Shown here: piece after piece, positions 12,125 through 49,257 of the stretch
How positions within the stretch are numbered: position 1 is the first letter of the stretch
Layout of the letters: every line of letters starts with the position of its first letter
Assembly (NCBI GenBank): GCA_009760855.2
Contig: WPIO01000002.1
Span: 312,001-376,000 of the forward strand
Direction: 5' to 3'
Length of the DNA stretch: 64,000 nt
From: Cristatella mucedo
Taxonomy: Eukaryota; Bryozoa; Phylactolaemata; Cristatellidae
Made by a program: the position numbers and the translations under genes
Notes under the pieces: generated by a model
What the model saw: only the letters and a program-made list of their open reading frames with translations
What the model was told of the DNA's origin: nothing
Database searches by the model: none

Positions 12125-13828
12125 GCAGACTTAGATAGAGTATCTCTCCTTGTTTTGGTCGATATTTTAGCAGCTTTTGATACTATCGATCACTAAGTTA
12201 TTCTTGAGCGCCTCTCATTTCACCTAGGCATCACTGGCAGTGCATAACTATCGTTCAGGTCATATCTCAGTGCGAGATTCCAGAGTATTAATGTGAATGG
12301 ATAAAGATCATCCGAAAACCCCCTGAAGTATGAGTACCGAGACTGTGGAACTCGCTTTCACAATTCTAACGCAACGACAACTACTCTCCTGCTACCGACT
12401 ATGGCTCATCTTTTTCAGCGGTCCTGAGCTGCTACTTCCACGCTACTCACTACCTCAACCGCTCTCCTGACTCTGCTATGCTTCTCACTTTCTCTTTGTT
12501 GCGTGAGACGAAGTCTGTTGGCTACCGAATGCGTACCGATAGCCGCTTAGGCTGTGAGTGCGCTATACAAAACTCTCCTGCCTAACACCCACACAGTCTG
12601 TATGGCTTTGTGGAGTTACAGACGGAGATACATTACACTCCATTTCTCGGCTGAGCTGCTCCACCTCAGGGCTCTGTGCTTGGTCCCGTTCCTTTCGTGG
12701 TTTGTGCTCTTCATTTTGCTGATGTAATCCTTAGGCACAATTCAGGCTTCACTTCAACGCAAATGACGCTTGTACCTTTGCTTTGATCGCTCCCAGCCCT
12801 CCAGCATGTCAAATTCTGTCAGCTCCCTTGCTGCATGTATTGATGACATCCGCATATGGATGGCAACAAACTTTTGTAATTGAATGACGAAAAAACCAAC
12901 TTACTAATTTTGGCAAATCAAGTGCGATTCAAAAATTGGAAAGGCTCACGCTCAAAATGGGATCTGCCAGCATGTCTCCTGTCGAATCTGCTCTAAATCT
13001 AGGTATCGTGTTTCAAAGTGACCGTTTACTAGACAACCACATCAGCTCCACAGTCAAGTCTGCCTACTTTCAGCTATATAGCATTGCTAAAATTCGGATT
13101 TGACTTGACAGGGATACCATATCTAAATTGATCCATACATTTGTGACATCCCGTCTTGACTTCTGTAACTCGCTGCTTGCTGGTCTATCGGCCTGTGCAC
13201 TCAGGCGCTTACAGCTGGTGTAAAAATTTGTAGCTGGGCTTGTCTGTCGTGAGCATCGCAGTTGCCACATCTCACCACTTCTCGCCGACCTGCGCTGGCT
13301 ACCAGTCAAGCTACGCATAAACGGTTTTGTCGCTCAGTTTTAAGTCCCTTAATTCTTTGGCTCCAGCCTTCCTATCAGATCTGCTCCTCCACCAGCCCAA
13401 GCATCGTGCCACCCGCTTTTCCGAATCCAACTGTTTAACCATAGCTCTTACAAATCTCAAATCATTTGGATTGGATGCTCCCAAAGCCTGGAATTAACTC
13501 CCAACTAGTGTCACAACATCTCCTGACTTGCCCACATAAAAAAAGAAACAAAAAAGAATATATTTACAAGAGCCTTTAGCTGGCCCCCGGGATTCAACCT
13601 TTACGCGCTTATGCGTGCTGACACAGTGCATTCTGCCACCAATAGCACTTGCATGCTGACCCTGTGCATATCACCCCTAACCATGTTATTCTAGCTGTTT
13701 ATCGAGCGTGATACCAGTTCAATCGTGCTTCCTTTGCAGCAAATGTAAGCTGCCCAGAAATAGATTGAGTTCTCCGAGGGCACTTTAATACATGTATTAC
13801 TATTACTATTATTATTATTATTTGCGCA
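12125..13828 (+). mobile_element. LINE family A, degenerate reverse transcriptase to tail
   Basis: Translated with frameshifts it shows A-A-F-D-T-I-D-H (12170-12193), Q-G-S-V-L-G-P (about 12670-12700), a damaged D-D box region, L-N-D-E-K-T-N (about 12880) and the C-terminal D-A-P-K-A-W-N. It ends in the family A 3' UTR, the tail TTGAGTTCTCCGAGGGC and (ATT)n at 13797-13822. A family B fragment interrupts it at 12349-12630. It is inserted into the 17-bp satellite. Confidence 0.8.
12349..12630 (+). mobile_element. LINE family B 3' fragment nested in LINE A
   Basis: It runs from GACTGTGGAACTCGCTT to GGAGATACATTACA and closely matches 62560-62860. The host LINE frame resumes immediately afterwards. 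Confidence 0.65.
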
Positions 13829-13837
13829 ATTGTCAAA

Positions 13838-14052
13838 GAAGCGCCAGCGTCTTAGAATCACCAAAGTCTGAAAAGCGCCATCATCTAAGAAGTGCCAGCG
13901 TCTAAAAGTGTTAGCGTCTGAGCAGCGCCAGTGACTAAGAAGCACAAGTGAGTCTAAGATGCGTCTGAAAAGCGCGCCAGCGTGTAAGAAGCACCAGTTT
14001 CTACGAAGTGCCAGTGAGTCTGAGAATCGCCATCAGCGTATAAGCTCCAGCG
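13838..14052. repeat. Satellite with 17-bp unit, right part
   Basis: Units such as GAAGCGCCAGCGTCTTAGA and AAGTGCCAGCGTCTAAA continue the array found before 12122, showing that one array was split by the LINE. Confidence 0.75.
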
Positions 14053-14884
14053 TACGGATTTTTTGGCTAACCTTGACGTGCCAGGCTGCCCTACGCGGTC
14101 AGCCAATCGTAGGCGAAACCGTAAAATCATCGTGGAAAGTATCTTATGATGTCGCTATCCCAAGATACAATCAAACTTTAATAATCTTGAAGCGATATAC
14201 AAATTGCACAAGTTCTCCTTCTTCCCCACCTGTCAACAAGAGCTGAGGGCAAATGCGTATTCCTGCAAAACCAACTTACCATAAGCGGGTTTAAATCGTA
14301 GCGGTAAATATTTTCTACTCTATAGAACCTGAAACTGATCCTGTTCGTCTAACCCACTCAGGTGTCGCGAGCATATCGATGTATTTAAACTGCATTTAAA
14401 GGTTACTCTATTTAAAAGATGGCCCACTCAATCTTACGTAGTTTCCGAGGAGTCAATCAATTAAAGCCATTTACGCGGGCGAACGCCACCCGTAAGACAT
14501 TTACATCGCTACAGGCTGACGACGCCGTCATTCAATTTGTATCGTGATATAACGTAAATCCTGCGCTTGTGGAGGATTTCGATAGTCCATCTCTTATCTT
14601 TCAGAGAGCTGGGAACGGGCAATAGCCTGATCCGACTCGCGAGGCAATGTTAGATAAAGTTGAGATGCGGCGGACGATGCATAGGTGGGTTCATGTAATT
14701 CGTCCTTTATGGGCTTACGCGTTCTTTATGGGCTTACGTATCAACGATAAGTGCTGCTGCTGAGGAGGCGAAACAGCCAGTGGATTCCGGTTTCACCACT
14801 ATTGCGACAGACAGTACTTAGAGGACAGTACGTGGCCGAAATTCCACCACGGAGTCGTTGTGACTCCCTGATAGAGTGACTAGG

Positions 14885-14885
<1 letters not shown>
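14053..14885. other. No feature recognised
   Basis: Short frames only. A 14-bp sequence (TTTATGGGCTTACG) is repeated in tandem at about 14705-14738. Confidence 0.4.
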
Positions 14886-14916
<31 letters not shown>

Positions 14917-15003
14917 AGATGAAGAGAGAGATATATAGTATATATATATATATACTATTCATAAACTGTATACGGTATATATACATTTATATATACTGCA
15001 AAC

Positions 15004-15071
<68 letters not shown>
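14886..15071. repeat. (AT)n microsatellites
   Basis: Pure or near-pure AT repeats lie at about 14885-14912, 14938-14955 and 15009-15071, separated by AT-rich sequence. The long Tyr-Ile frames here are translations of the repeat. Confidence 0.95.
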
Positions 15072-15075
<4 letters not shown>

Positions 15076-16639
15076 CGTCCTCCGCCACTTCGCGCTTCAA
15101 CTTTCGCTGCTTCACTCTATGGCAGTTTTTTCAAATATATTCAATTAAAAGTTGATTGAGATAGTGAAGAGGATACAGAGCGGGCTCGATTGTTTGAGTC
15201 AAATATATACCCATGTATTAAAATTAAAAATTACTTTACGCACAGACTGTAGGCCTATGTATTCGAGCACCCACCCCCAAATCCTTCAGATCCAGGTGCA
15301 GCTGGTCAATCATTCCTTCTGTGGGGGCAAGAACCTTTTCCTAAAAGATCGGGTGTGGTGAAACCAAGCCAACAAGAGCGTGGTGTTCACTGATTAGCTA
15401 GCCTATCCTCTTCATATCCTGGCCACCGATTGACTCAGCCTCACGCAAGTTTGTTTCTCGTAATACTAGTGTAATGGTGACTAAAGGGGTGTGATTTCAT
15501 GTCCGTATGGCTCCAATGATATTAAAACCACATTTAGAGAGTCATGAACTGGTTTTCTATGCTCTAACTACAAAAATAATATTCGATTTCTAAATAAAGA
15601 ATCCTACTTCGCCGAAATTCACTTAAGTGCGGTAATGTATGGAACTGATTGACCACGATTTATGAGGAACGACTGTATATATAGATATGAATATAAATAA
15701 ATATATAAATATATTCATATAGATATATATGTAGATATAGACTGGGTTATAGATTTGGAAGTAATACGCAATTTTCTCAGTTAGCAGAAGAAAGGAACCA
15801 AGAGCGCCAGAAGCACTTCCACGGAGCTATGGAGCTGGATCGGACATTGCAAATATTTCGGAAATATGTGGATAAGTGTGGTGCTAGGTATGTCAGGTGT
15901 TTGTTGCTTTTTCTTATGTCAGGGTATTTTTACTAATACTTTTAGCACTGAAGCCTCGAAAGCCGCATAGTTTATAATAGCAAGCAAAATTAGAGCACCC
16001 ACGGCTCGCTCTACTAGGCGACGGTTGCCTCGTTCCAACGCCAACCGGCACTTTAAAAGGTTCTTTGAATTGAATCAATTTCGTAACATTTCCCGTGGCC
16101 TAAGGCTAATGAGGTCATCTTTGGCATTGTCTGCGTCAGTAATGCAGTCTACATAGACGAGGAAATGATTGCGAATCTATATTCAGCTTTAAGGTCACCT
16201 GAGCAGAACTATTCTTTGAAACAGCTCTGCAGAGTATTTAAGTGTCCACGGAATTATGCTAGCTAAAGGATTAAATAGGGTTTCTCATTCTCGATTCAAT
16301 CCTGCTTAAGCATTTCCTCTAACACTCAAAGTTTGCATTGTGGTTGGCTTCCGTCAACTTCCTTCTGACCGTTTGGCTTAGAAACACTAGCAATGTTTCA
16401 GCACGCACAATGATGTCTCCAGGGCCTTGAATCTTACGATTCACGTCATACACATCAAAAAGTCGTAGTTCCTCACTGCCGAAATGTTCCTAGAATTGGA
16501 GTTTTTCTCTCAAAATTAAACTTTCTGCTCAAAATAATACCAAACGCTTTGAGTTTTTCGTGTGGAAAGCTAGCGAACCTATTTATAGTGAAAAAACATC
16601 ACACATTGCTTTCATTTACTGACACAACCTGAATTACTC
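15072..16639. other. AT-rich, no feature recognised
   Basis: Contains an irregular (ATA)/(TAG) AT-rich patch at 15675-15740. No gene is visible. Confidence 0.4.
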
Positions 16640-17775
16640 GATGATTCACACTTCGTATCCAAATGAAGCTTACGTTCGTTAAGCCAATCGATAAGTATCT
16701 TCTTACAATTTATTGGAGAGTCTTTTATGAAGAAATCGCCAAGCATGGTCTCCGCTTACATTTTAATGCAGACGATACAGAGCTGTTACTATGCTTCAAT
16801 CCCCTAGCCTTCCAGCACGTCAAACTCTCAACTCATTTGCAGTATATATTGCTTAAATTCACATGTGGGCGGCATCACACTTTAAAAAAGTAAATGAGGA
16901 TACAATTCAGCTGACTAGTTAAGGAATATGTAGTATTTCTCAGAAATTGGAAAAGCAAGCCCTCAAAATGGGTTTGGCCAGCTGTTAGCATCTGCCCACA
17001 ATCTGGGTTCCTATTCCAAAGTGAGTTTTTACTAGGCGACCACATTAGCTTCTAGATCAAGCCTGATTTTCGAAAAATTTGGCCCTACTTAGACAAGGAT
17101 ACCACAGACAAGCTGGTCCATGTATTCTTGACTTCGTTTGGAAGTCTGTTACTCGCTACTTGCAGGTCCTTCAATTTGTGCAATCGTTTACGCTTTGAGT
17201 GGGGGGCAAAGCTCTGCAGTGTCTGACTCTTCTGGCGGTAACGTCACAATAACCAAACAATATATCGCTTCTCAGTAGCATACAGCGGCTCCGCATCGAG
17301 CAGCGTACCCAAGGTCAAGATATTGTCAATCACCTTTACGCCACTCACTCGCTCGCTGCGGCCTACTTGTCAGAACTACTTCCCAATCAGGCTAGGCATC
17401 TTGGATTTCCCGCTCGTTAATCTCGAGTAGTCCTAACGTGCGCCTCTCACCAGCCTAAAATCCGTCGATGACCGTGCCTTCAGTTCGTCTGCTCGCAATA
17501 ACTGAAACTCACTCCGAACTGATGTCTCAATGTCTTGATGTCTTGACATTCCGATGTCCCGAAGTCATGGCTTGAAATTAAGGAAAAAGTAATTAATGCT
17601 AAAAGTCGCCATATTTTCTCTGCATTTGCTGGTTCCCTGTGAAGTATCTCTTGAGTGCATGTATGTGCTGACGGTACGCATTTTATCACTAAGCAAGTGA
17701 CAAACTTCTCTTCAAGTACATAAAGTGCTCAGATAGAAATTCAGTTCTCTTAGTGCACTTTTAAGGGTTTTATTC
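16640..17775 (+). mobile_element. LINE family A, heavily decayed reverse transcriptase
   Basis: A frame with H-G-L-R-L-H-F-N-A-D-D-T-E-L-L-L (about 16742-16790) corresponds to the Y-A-D-D box, here N-A-D-D. Further conserved blocks follow in shifted frames (L-E-K-Q-A-L-K-M-G, A-Y-L-S-E-L-L-P-N-Q-A). It ends near TCAGTTCTCTTAGTGC at 17742. Confidence 0.65.
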
Positions 17776-18004
17776 ACTATATAACATAATTTTTTCCCTA
17801 CGGTAGTAATTGTTATAACGTAATTATTTACGCCTCAATAGTATAGAAAATGGCAGTTGCTTCCTACAAACGTTCCTGCTGTGATCAGGACAGTAATCAA
17901 CTTGAAATAACTCGTTTCCAAGGAGAATAATGACAAAATTGTGTCTGTTGGTGCAAATTTAATTAGAAAGAAAAAAATGAATCATAGCTAGTGTATATTT
18001 ATTT

Positions 18005-18560
18005 TGAGTCATGTAAAAAACACAACGGGTTTCGGAAATGAGCTGATTTTCTATATTTGCAGCTACGCTGCAAATCGCTTTCTTGAAGAGGCATCCAAAA
18101 TAGCTCCGAAGCATGCGTCACGCTGTCTTGGATAACGACGCTCACAGTTTTGTATATGCTGGTGAATGTGCGCGAACTGCTCTGAGTAAATTTCCGTGTT
18201 CTCATTGCATTTTCCAAGACGAGCATCAAGAATATGTACTTTGAGGGAAATGTTGCCTCTCATTTTGTGGCAGTTCTGTATGCGAGCCTAAAATAGGCAT
18301 TTTTTAGCCTAAGATTGCGCAGAAAAGCTTCAACCACCGCTACAAAGCTAATCCAAGGCGCCTGCTCCGTCATGTTCAGCTTCTTGCCGGATTCGTGACA
18401 CTCTATTAGCTTTTCAATCTGTGATCCAACGAAGATACCAGCTATTAAACTTGCCTTCAACAGATGTAAAAAGATATATTTGAGTTACTTAAATGGTGCT
18501 AACTCACTGTCCAGAGCCGTGACAAAATTATGGATGAGGCTTTACTTGATGTGCACTGGT
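18005..18560 (-). pseudogene. Decayed copy of an invertebrate repeat-associated ORF (M-S-L-K-V-H type)
   Basis: Minus-strand blocks read M-T-E-Q-A-P-W-I-S-F-V-A-V-V-E-A-F-L and then N-I-S-L-K-V-H-I-L-D-A-R-L. These are followed by E-Q-F-A-H-I-H-Q and E-R-R-Y-P. I recall a widespread invertebrate protein of unknown function with the same order (A-W-x-S-F, S-L-K-x-H-F-L-x-S-H-L, G-E-R-F-H-Q-D, E-x-R-Y-Q-G). A second copy lies at 30240-30745, so this is a dispersed repeat here. Frames are broken. Confidence 0.5.
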
Positions 18561-18774
18561 GGCAAGGTTCGTGAACTCCAGAGCGAGAGACGTGAGTCAA
18601 ACCAACTCGCCTATCCACATATTTGTAGAGTAACAATGTCGAGAGAAGCAGTTATAATGCATACAATTTGGCTAACAAAATAATCAAAATAATGATCACA
18701 ATAAAATTTACATTTGCTGAACAGCAAACTTGTCGATTGGCATAGTTTCAGGACATGTAGTCTCACAAATGACG

Positions 18775-18775
18775 A

Positions 18776-18813
<38 letters not shown>

Positions 18814-18860
18814 TCTTTCCCATCCCTCCCACTCTCTCTCTCCCCCTCTCTCTCTCTCGA
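18775..18860. repeat. (CT)n microsatellite
   Basis: CT-rich tract with a pure core at 18782-18811 and a second at about 18834-18858. Confidence 0.9.
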
Positions 18861-20010
18861 ACGGAGCTAAGACTGTAAGAACAAAGCAGGCTTTTAGCTT
18901 GTATTTGAAGGTCGTCTAATCAAGACATTAAGTGGTATTGGTTGGTAGTAAGTTCCAGGATTTCAGATCATATTAACTGAAGGCGAAATAGTCTCCTAGG
19001 AATTTAAAGTTTGTGAAGCCGGGTTCACACGGCGAGTCTTGCTTCCTAACTAATTCTGTCCTAACTTTGTCTTCCTGCTTTAGGAAGTGTACACGGTCAG
19101 TATTTCTCTAAGTCTCGTTGCCTGCATACTCCTCAACCGGAGTGATTGTGGGAAAATGGCCTTTGTTCGGGAGGTAGGAAATAGCCATAAGCGATGCGTC
19201 TCCTGGTGAATTTTAACCTTCCGTGAGTACCTTATCGTCCGAAACTTCTCTACCTCACTACCTCACTTGGTGATTGTATGACGAGCTCGTAATTTCCCAT
19301 AAACGAGGACTCTCGTGGAACGCTTCGATGACTTCGCCGGTCGAGTAGCCCGTCATGTTCTTCAGAGCAATGAAGAAATGATGCCCTTGACAGCACTTAT
19401 GATTGGTTGTTTGCTAATTCTTGCCTACATCTTGGCCGAGAAGCAGAACCACGTTTAGCTGCTGAGTCTTTATTAAGTCTTCCCAAAGTCTTTGACCGAC
19501 CCCAGTATTGGTGACGTATACAGCGAAGACTTAAGCATGACAGAAACAGGAAGGAAGCGAGACTCAGCGAGTAAACGCAGCTATAGAGGTACAACCAAAA
19601 GATGGATTTCTCGAAGACGCAACGGATTTTGGTTTTACGGTGTACATGACCATTCCGAGACCGACATTTTTCGGTGAGTAGCACTCGAACGATGAGCTAT
19701 ATCATCCAGCCTCAGGCAATTCACCGGACTATGAAACTGGCTACAGTTTCTGCAGTCGCTGAGTAGCATCCTCGGATTAAGAGCCAAGCTTACAGAAAAT
19801 CAAAGGAGAACGCACTAACAAAGTGGCTAGCACGGCTAAGCTCAATTGTGAGCTCCTCTATTTTCTATCCTTGCGTCCCAAGGGGTGGGGGGGGGTTGGC
19901 GTGGAGGCTTCCAACGGAATATCTAGCTGCGTAGATAGAAATGCAGGCGGCCTCTGCATTCAAACCTAATCATCGTATACATTCCTCGGGCCACACCGAG
20001 CGTATGCGCG
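18861..20010. other. No feature recognised
   Basis: A 10-base G run occurs at 19886-19895. Short frames near 19397-19684 on both strands have no motif. Confidence 0.4.
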
Positions 20011-20014
20011 AGCC

Positions 20015-20158
20015 GTCTACGCTTGGCGCCCTGGTTTAGCCTTGGGGTCAAGGTGATCGTCTTTGACTACCGAGGTCGTGGGCTCGAGCCTTAGGGCAAA
20101 TGTGAAGCGGTTTGATATAGATTCAGTTCTCTTACAGTGCTATACAAATGAAATATAA
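20015..20158 (+). mobile_element. tRNA-derived SINE (family S2) with LINE-like tail
   Basis: It has an A-box-like TGGTTTAGCCTTGGGGTCAAGG segment and a B-box GTGGGCTCGAGCC, as in RNA polymerase III promoters. It then ends in GATTCAGTTCTCTTACAGTG with CTATACAAATG, which is the family A LINE tail. A second copy lies on the minus strand at 40580-40765. The shared tail implies LINE A trans-mobilisation. Confidence 0.6.
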
Positions 20159-20466
20159 CCAATGCCGACTAAATGTAGCAACAGCGTTTGCTTCCGGCGG
20201 AAGTTGTCTGCCACCATGCGTGGCAGCCAGCCGTGGAGGCGTGCCGAGTATTGTAAAGACAATAGCATGGGCACAGCGAGTCCCTCCTTAGACAATAGCG
20301 TTGCTTGGTTATCAATCGCGTCGCCTAGGTGTGGATCGGCGGGCTTGGCACCGTGGGGATCTGGTGTCCGAGAGGTATCCGACAGCAGAGGAAAATATGG
20401 TCACTTCAGGAACAGAGAACTCGCCGATGGTGCGAACTGGGCTGGGCGAGTCGAGGCATGCCCAGG

Positions 20467-20714
<248 letters not shown>

Positions 20715-20869
20715 CAGGAGGCTAGCCCTCGCTGGCCTGGTTAGCGAGCTTTTCAAAGGTGTACGTTCCAGCTCGCTAGCAGGAGGCGATGCGGAGGAGG
20801 TGAAGATGGGTTCGCATAGTGTACGCCGTGATACCTATAGTCCACGTTGCCCGCGGGTGGAATGAAAAT

Positions 20870-21040
20870 AAATAAATAAATACTAGCTGATTTAAAAGCC
20901 TCTTTTTGTATAGCAACAGAAGAGCCTTCACGACTATCGCCACCGCTTGCAGTGGCGATAAAGGATCGCCCGCTGCAAGCGGTGGCGATACTGACGTCGT
21001 GAAAAGCAACCGCCTTACCTAGTGAGCCATTACAGCTCAA
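20870..21040 (-). mobile_element. tRNA-derived SINE (family S1), rearranged copy
   Basis: Reverse complement of the 30740-30927 element: it starts TACTAGCTGATTTAAAAG and ends at the A-box region TTACCTAGTGAGCCAT. The block CCGCTTGCAGTGGCGAT is followed by an inverted near-copy (CGCTGCAAGCGGTGGCGA), so the centre can fold into a hairpin and the B-box part is replaced. Confidence 0.65.
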
Positions 21041-21119
21041 AAAAGCAAGTGTACGTACGTATTTCCATCCCCCCTTCATCGCGCAAGCGCTTCAACACTA
21101 TCACATCGACGGATTATCA

Positions 21120-21122
21120 AGT

Positions 21123-21160
<38 letters not shown>

Positions 21161-21172
21161 TATATATATATT
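21120..21172. repeat. (AT)n microsatellite
   Basis: AT repeat with short interruptions. Confidence 0.9.
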
Positions 21173-21239
21173 CTGGGAGTTGTTTCATAGTCCCGTTAAA
21201 TTACGATCACATATTCAGGTATGATGTTACTGCGCCATA

Positions 21240-22029
21240 GCGCGTTACTAATGGTGATGAATTAATTTTTAGGAGTTAAGGTGTTAATATGCTTCTTCGG
21301 TAATGGGAATTTATGCAAGCAAGAAGTTTACCTCTTTTTTTCCTATACAGGCTGGCTGCGTATCTAATTGCAATTAGCACTTGGTTTCTGCGCTTATTAG
21401 CAAAAAATGCATAGTTAATGGTCGCTATAGCGAAATAAATTGCTTGTAGTTTTTAAACTTATTTCTTAATGAATAAGCACATTTTGTGAGGATTATATAC
21501 GCGTGCTGCCTTAGTTGATATATGTTTAAATGTCAGAGTGTGCTCACTTTAACATTAGCAAATGTGGGATTGTACTATTAACCACCGGCATGCCCTACTT
21601 GGTACGTGTCGCTGCAGCTCCACGCTTTGGGGTGCTAAATGATTGGCTAAAAGTCTTCCTAGAAATTATAACAGATTTTCCCCACAAATGACTGCAATAG
21701 TATCTAGAAAGCTCTGTTAAGAACGGAAACATTTAAGGAAGTTTCAAAAGCTTCCAGGAAGGCAGCAAAAATTCTTGATTGTATCAGTCATGATAATTTA
21801 TCTTTAAAGTTGCAAAAGTTTCTCAACAAATCTGATGCGAGCATACGAAATGAAGGAAACAGACCATCAGGGAATAAAGTAATGATCAAAGTGATGCAAG
21901 TAACCAAGACTCATCTAAGAGATGGCTAAGTCACCGCTGTTGCCGCGCGATCCGCTGGTTCATTTCTTAAAAATTACCGGGATGGCGTATTCAACAGCTA
22001 AAAGATAGGCACTACATTACCGTCCGGCG
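21240..22029. other. AT-rich, no feature recognised
   Basis: Upstream flank or intron of the channel gene. No exon-like frame was found. Confidence 0.4.
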
Positions 22030-22279
22030 ACTCTTGCATCGAGGCATGCCGGTGTTTCCGTACAGGTGCCGCGGTATGGCGCTCGCACGAAGTACTGCGA
22101 GACTCGCGAGCCGCGTCTCAGTCGGTCTTCCCGTTTCGCGCGAGCACGCGACCGCCGCGCGCCACAGCCTCGAGCGGCACTGCGCGCGCCGTCGCGAAGT
22201 TCTGAATTCGCCTGCGCCGTCCGCGCGGCGAATGCGATAGCATTGTCATGTCTGACGGCGTTCTTCGTCAATTCGCTAG
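22030..22279. other. CpG-rich DNA upstream of exon A
   Basis: Strikingly rich in CGCG-type steps, with overlapping Arg/Ala-rich frames on both strands. None joins exon A in frame because of the TAG at 22277. It may be a CpG island, or intron DNA of high GC like that beside the other exons. Confidence 0.35.
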
Positions 22280-47073
<24,794 letters not shown>

Positions 47074-49085
47074 CTCGCAGCCTTCTCAATGACGAGCCGA
47101 GGCTACTTTCTCTTGAAACTTGCGCTCGGTTGTAACTTCGCGGACCTGGTCGAGAGCTGGACAGATTTGGCGAGAGTGTAGCGTACTGAGGGAAAGGCAG
47201 TGGCCGCTTCATATTTTGGCATTCGTCAGTGTCCATATGCAGACGTAGCTTCAAGATCGCTCGCGTGTCATCGCGGCAGGAGCGCCTGGACTGTCGCTAC
47301 TGTGCCAGTAGCAGAGTCATTTCTTAGCGATTAGTCAGACAGCTATTCAAACCTGCACTGTGGGCAGTTAAGTATGGCTCGGCGTGCTGCCTCGAGATAA
47401 CCCGGTCTACTGGGCACGTCGGATCAGAGTTGACGGTGCGATTACGCTTACTTTTAACGAACGATCGTCTGCCGTCTAGGAACTGAAGCAGCAATGACCG
47501 AACTAGCGCCTGTGAATAATGCTACTGATCTCCGTCTTTAGCGGAGAGACACGCAGTGTTGCTTGGCGCAGCAGGATCAGCGTACGAGAACAAATTAATT
47601 TTGTAATAAAAGTTTCGACAAATCCATGTCTGCGCGCACTGATGCCGTACAAGTGTCCGCTGGTTTAACGACAGACGCCAATCCAGCACAAGCTCTAGGT
47701 CACGCGACATTCAAAACTTTGATCTTTACTAATTCGGCCGCTCGTCTTACCTGCAGTTCATCATAACAATATATATGTTAAATAAAGTTCACTAACCTTG
47801 CACTAAGCCTTACGTCCTCGGGGAAAGTTTTTTTTTTTTTTATAAAAAAACAGTGCTAGAGACAATAAATGATTTTGTGTCTGACCACGTAGATCTTAAG
47901 TTAGCAGCACGGTAAACGCCTCAGCTGCAGCCTCCAGCTGCCCTGTTTCAAGCACGAGCGGATGCGCACCCGACCGAACGGGCAAGATGATGGATGTTGC
48001 GTGTGTCTGCTGCTGTTGTTATTGGCTCGAACGCTACACATGGGGCCAGTGGTTAAGCAGTTGGCACAGCTCAGCGTCCTGAAACTAATGAACGCGATAT
48101 TGCCCGACGCAGCTGAATTTCCCGACATATGGGGCGTCCTTCGGTAATTCCCGGTAATTCCCTTCCGGTAATTTTCCGGGCTCTCAATTGTATACGTTTT
48201 GAGATGAATAAACGTCGAGTCTCTTGTACCGAATTTGCACACGCTTGTGCATCCACGAGACTCTCTGGATCTGCCACCACCCGAGCCACTGTAACCCTTC
48301 AATAACATTGATGACGACAACATGGTCAGTGAACTTCACGAACGAAGCAAGGCAAAGAGGTTATGCTACTTGCTTTCTACGCCGGAGAGCCCTGGGCTCA
48401 ACTAATCGGGCCGCGATTCCTTCCTTTTCCCGTAAGAATGTCCGAGAAATGGCCCTGTGCTCAAGTTTATTTATAGTTGATGTCTTCATAATGTCTGCTT
48501 AGCGGTCAGGGTTAATTACTTTGCAGTCTGAGACCGTCGTGCGATAAATACCTGTTGGTTTGAGATCGCAGGTAGTTTTCACAAAGTGATTCCATTCAGT
48601 AAACAAATTTCAAATTAGAAGTGAAAGGGTAATTTTATTTTTGATGTCAATGCCGTCCAGTAAGCTAGCAGGAGTATTTGAGCAGAGGTGAATGCCACTC
48701 ATGGAGCTAACGAGCGGAATAGCACCACAGTGGTCAAGATTTATTATGCATTAACGTTGCATGAACAAAGAAAGATAATGTAATCATGACTCTAATAAGC
48801 AACGGTTTTTTGTTTTATTCGTGTAGCGCATACATATTTTTGTTTGGGTTTAGATTTTCTATTTTATTGTTAGTTTTGTTCTTCTCGTCAAATTTTGAAG
48901 GTCTGCATTAATTGTGCTTTATGGAGGCATCCGATTTCTATGATTTCCGCATAGCACTGCCAATGTCAGCAATGCACGTGTTGTTCGCATGCCTGCTCAG
49001 TCGAAAACGCCCAAGCCAAACCCTAGCACTACCACAAAAACTGGAAGAGGCGTGTCAACAAGCTGGCCGAGGTCTTCATTGTTAA
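47074..49085. other. Presumed pLGIC 3' UTR, then unassigned DNA
   Basis: 47074-47800 would be the 3' UTR of the predicted last exon. A T run at 47828-47841 follows. A frame on minus 47901-48323 (140 codons) has no recognised motif, and CGGTAATTCC is repeated near 48142-48168. Confidence 0.4.
47781..47786 (+). promoter_or_regulatory. Candidate polyadenylation signal of the pLGIC gene
   Basis: A canonical AATAAA lies about 710 bp after the predicted stop and is followed at 47828 by a run of T. It is the first strong signal noted downstream on the + strand. A second AATAAA-like site lies near 47865. Confidence 0.4.
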
Positions 49086-49257
49086 CCGCAAAGCGCTAAT
49101 GCTCACTACTGAACGTTATCCAAGTCTTCAGTGGCGCGTTGGCTTTAGAGAGAGCGGTGATTCATTGCTAGCCGCTAAGCACAAATGGTCGCTACTGAAC
49201 TTTATTCCAAAGCTTCAGTGGAGCGGTGGCTTTAGACAGAGCTGTGATTGACAGACG
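49086..49257. repeat. Tandem duplication with 86-bp unit
   Basis: Two units share CACTACTGAAC / CGCTACTGAAC, CTTCAGTGG and TTGGCTTTAGA / GTGGCTTTAGA at matching positions, with scattered differences. Confidence 0.65.

Noticed and set aside
20811-20821. True tRNA genes at the polymerase III boxes of the SINEs
   Set aside because: The A- and B-box sequences sit in dispersed repeats whose flanks do not fold into an acceptor stem by eye.
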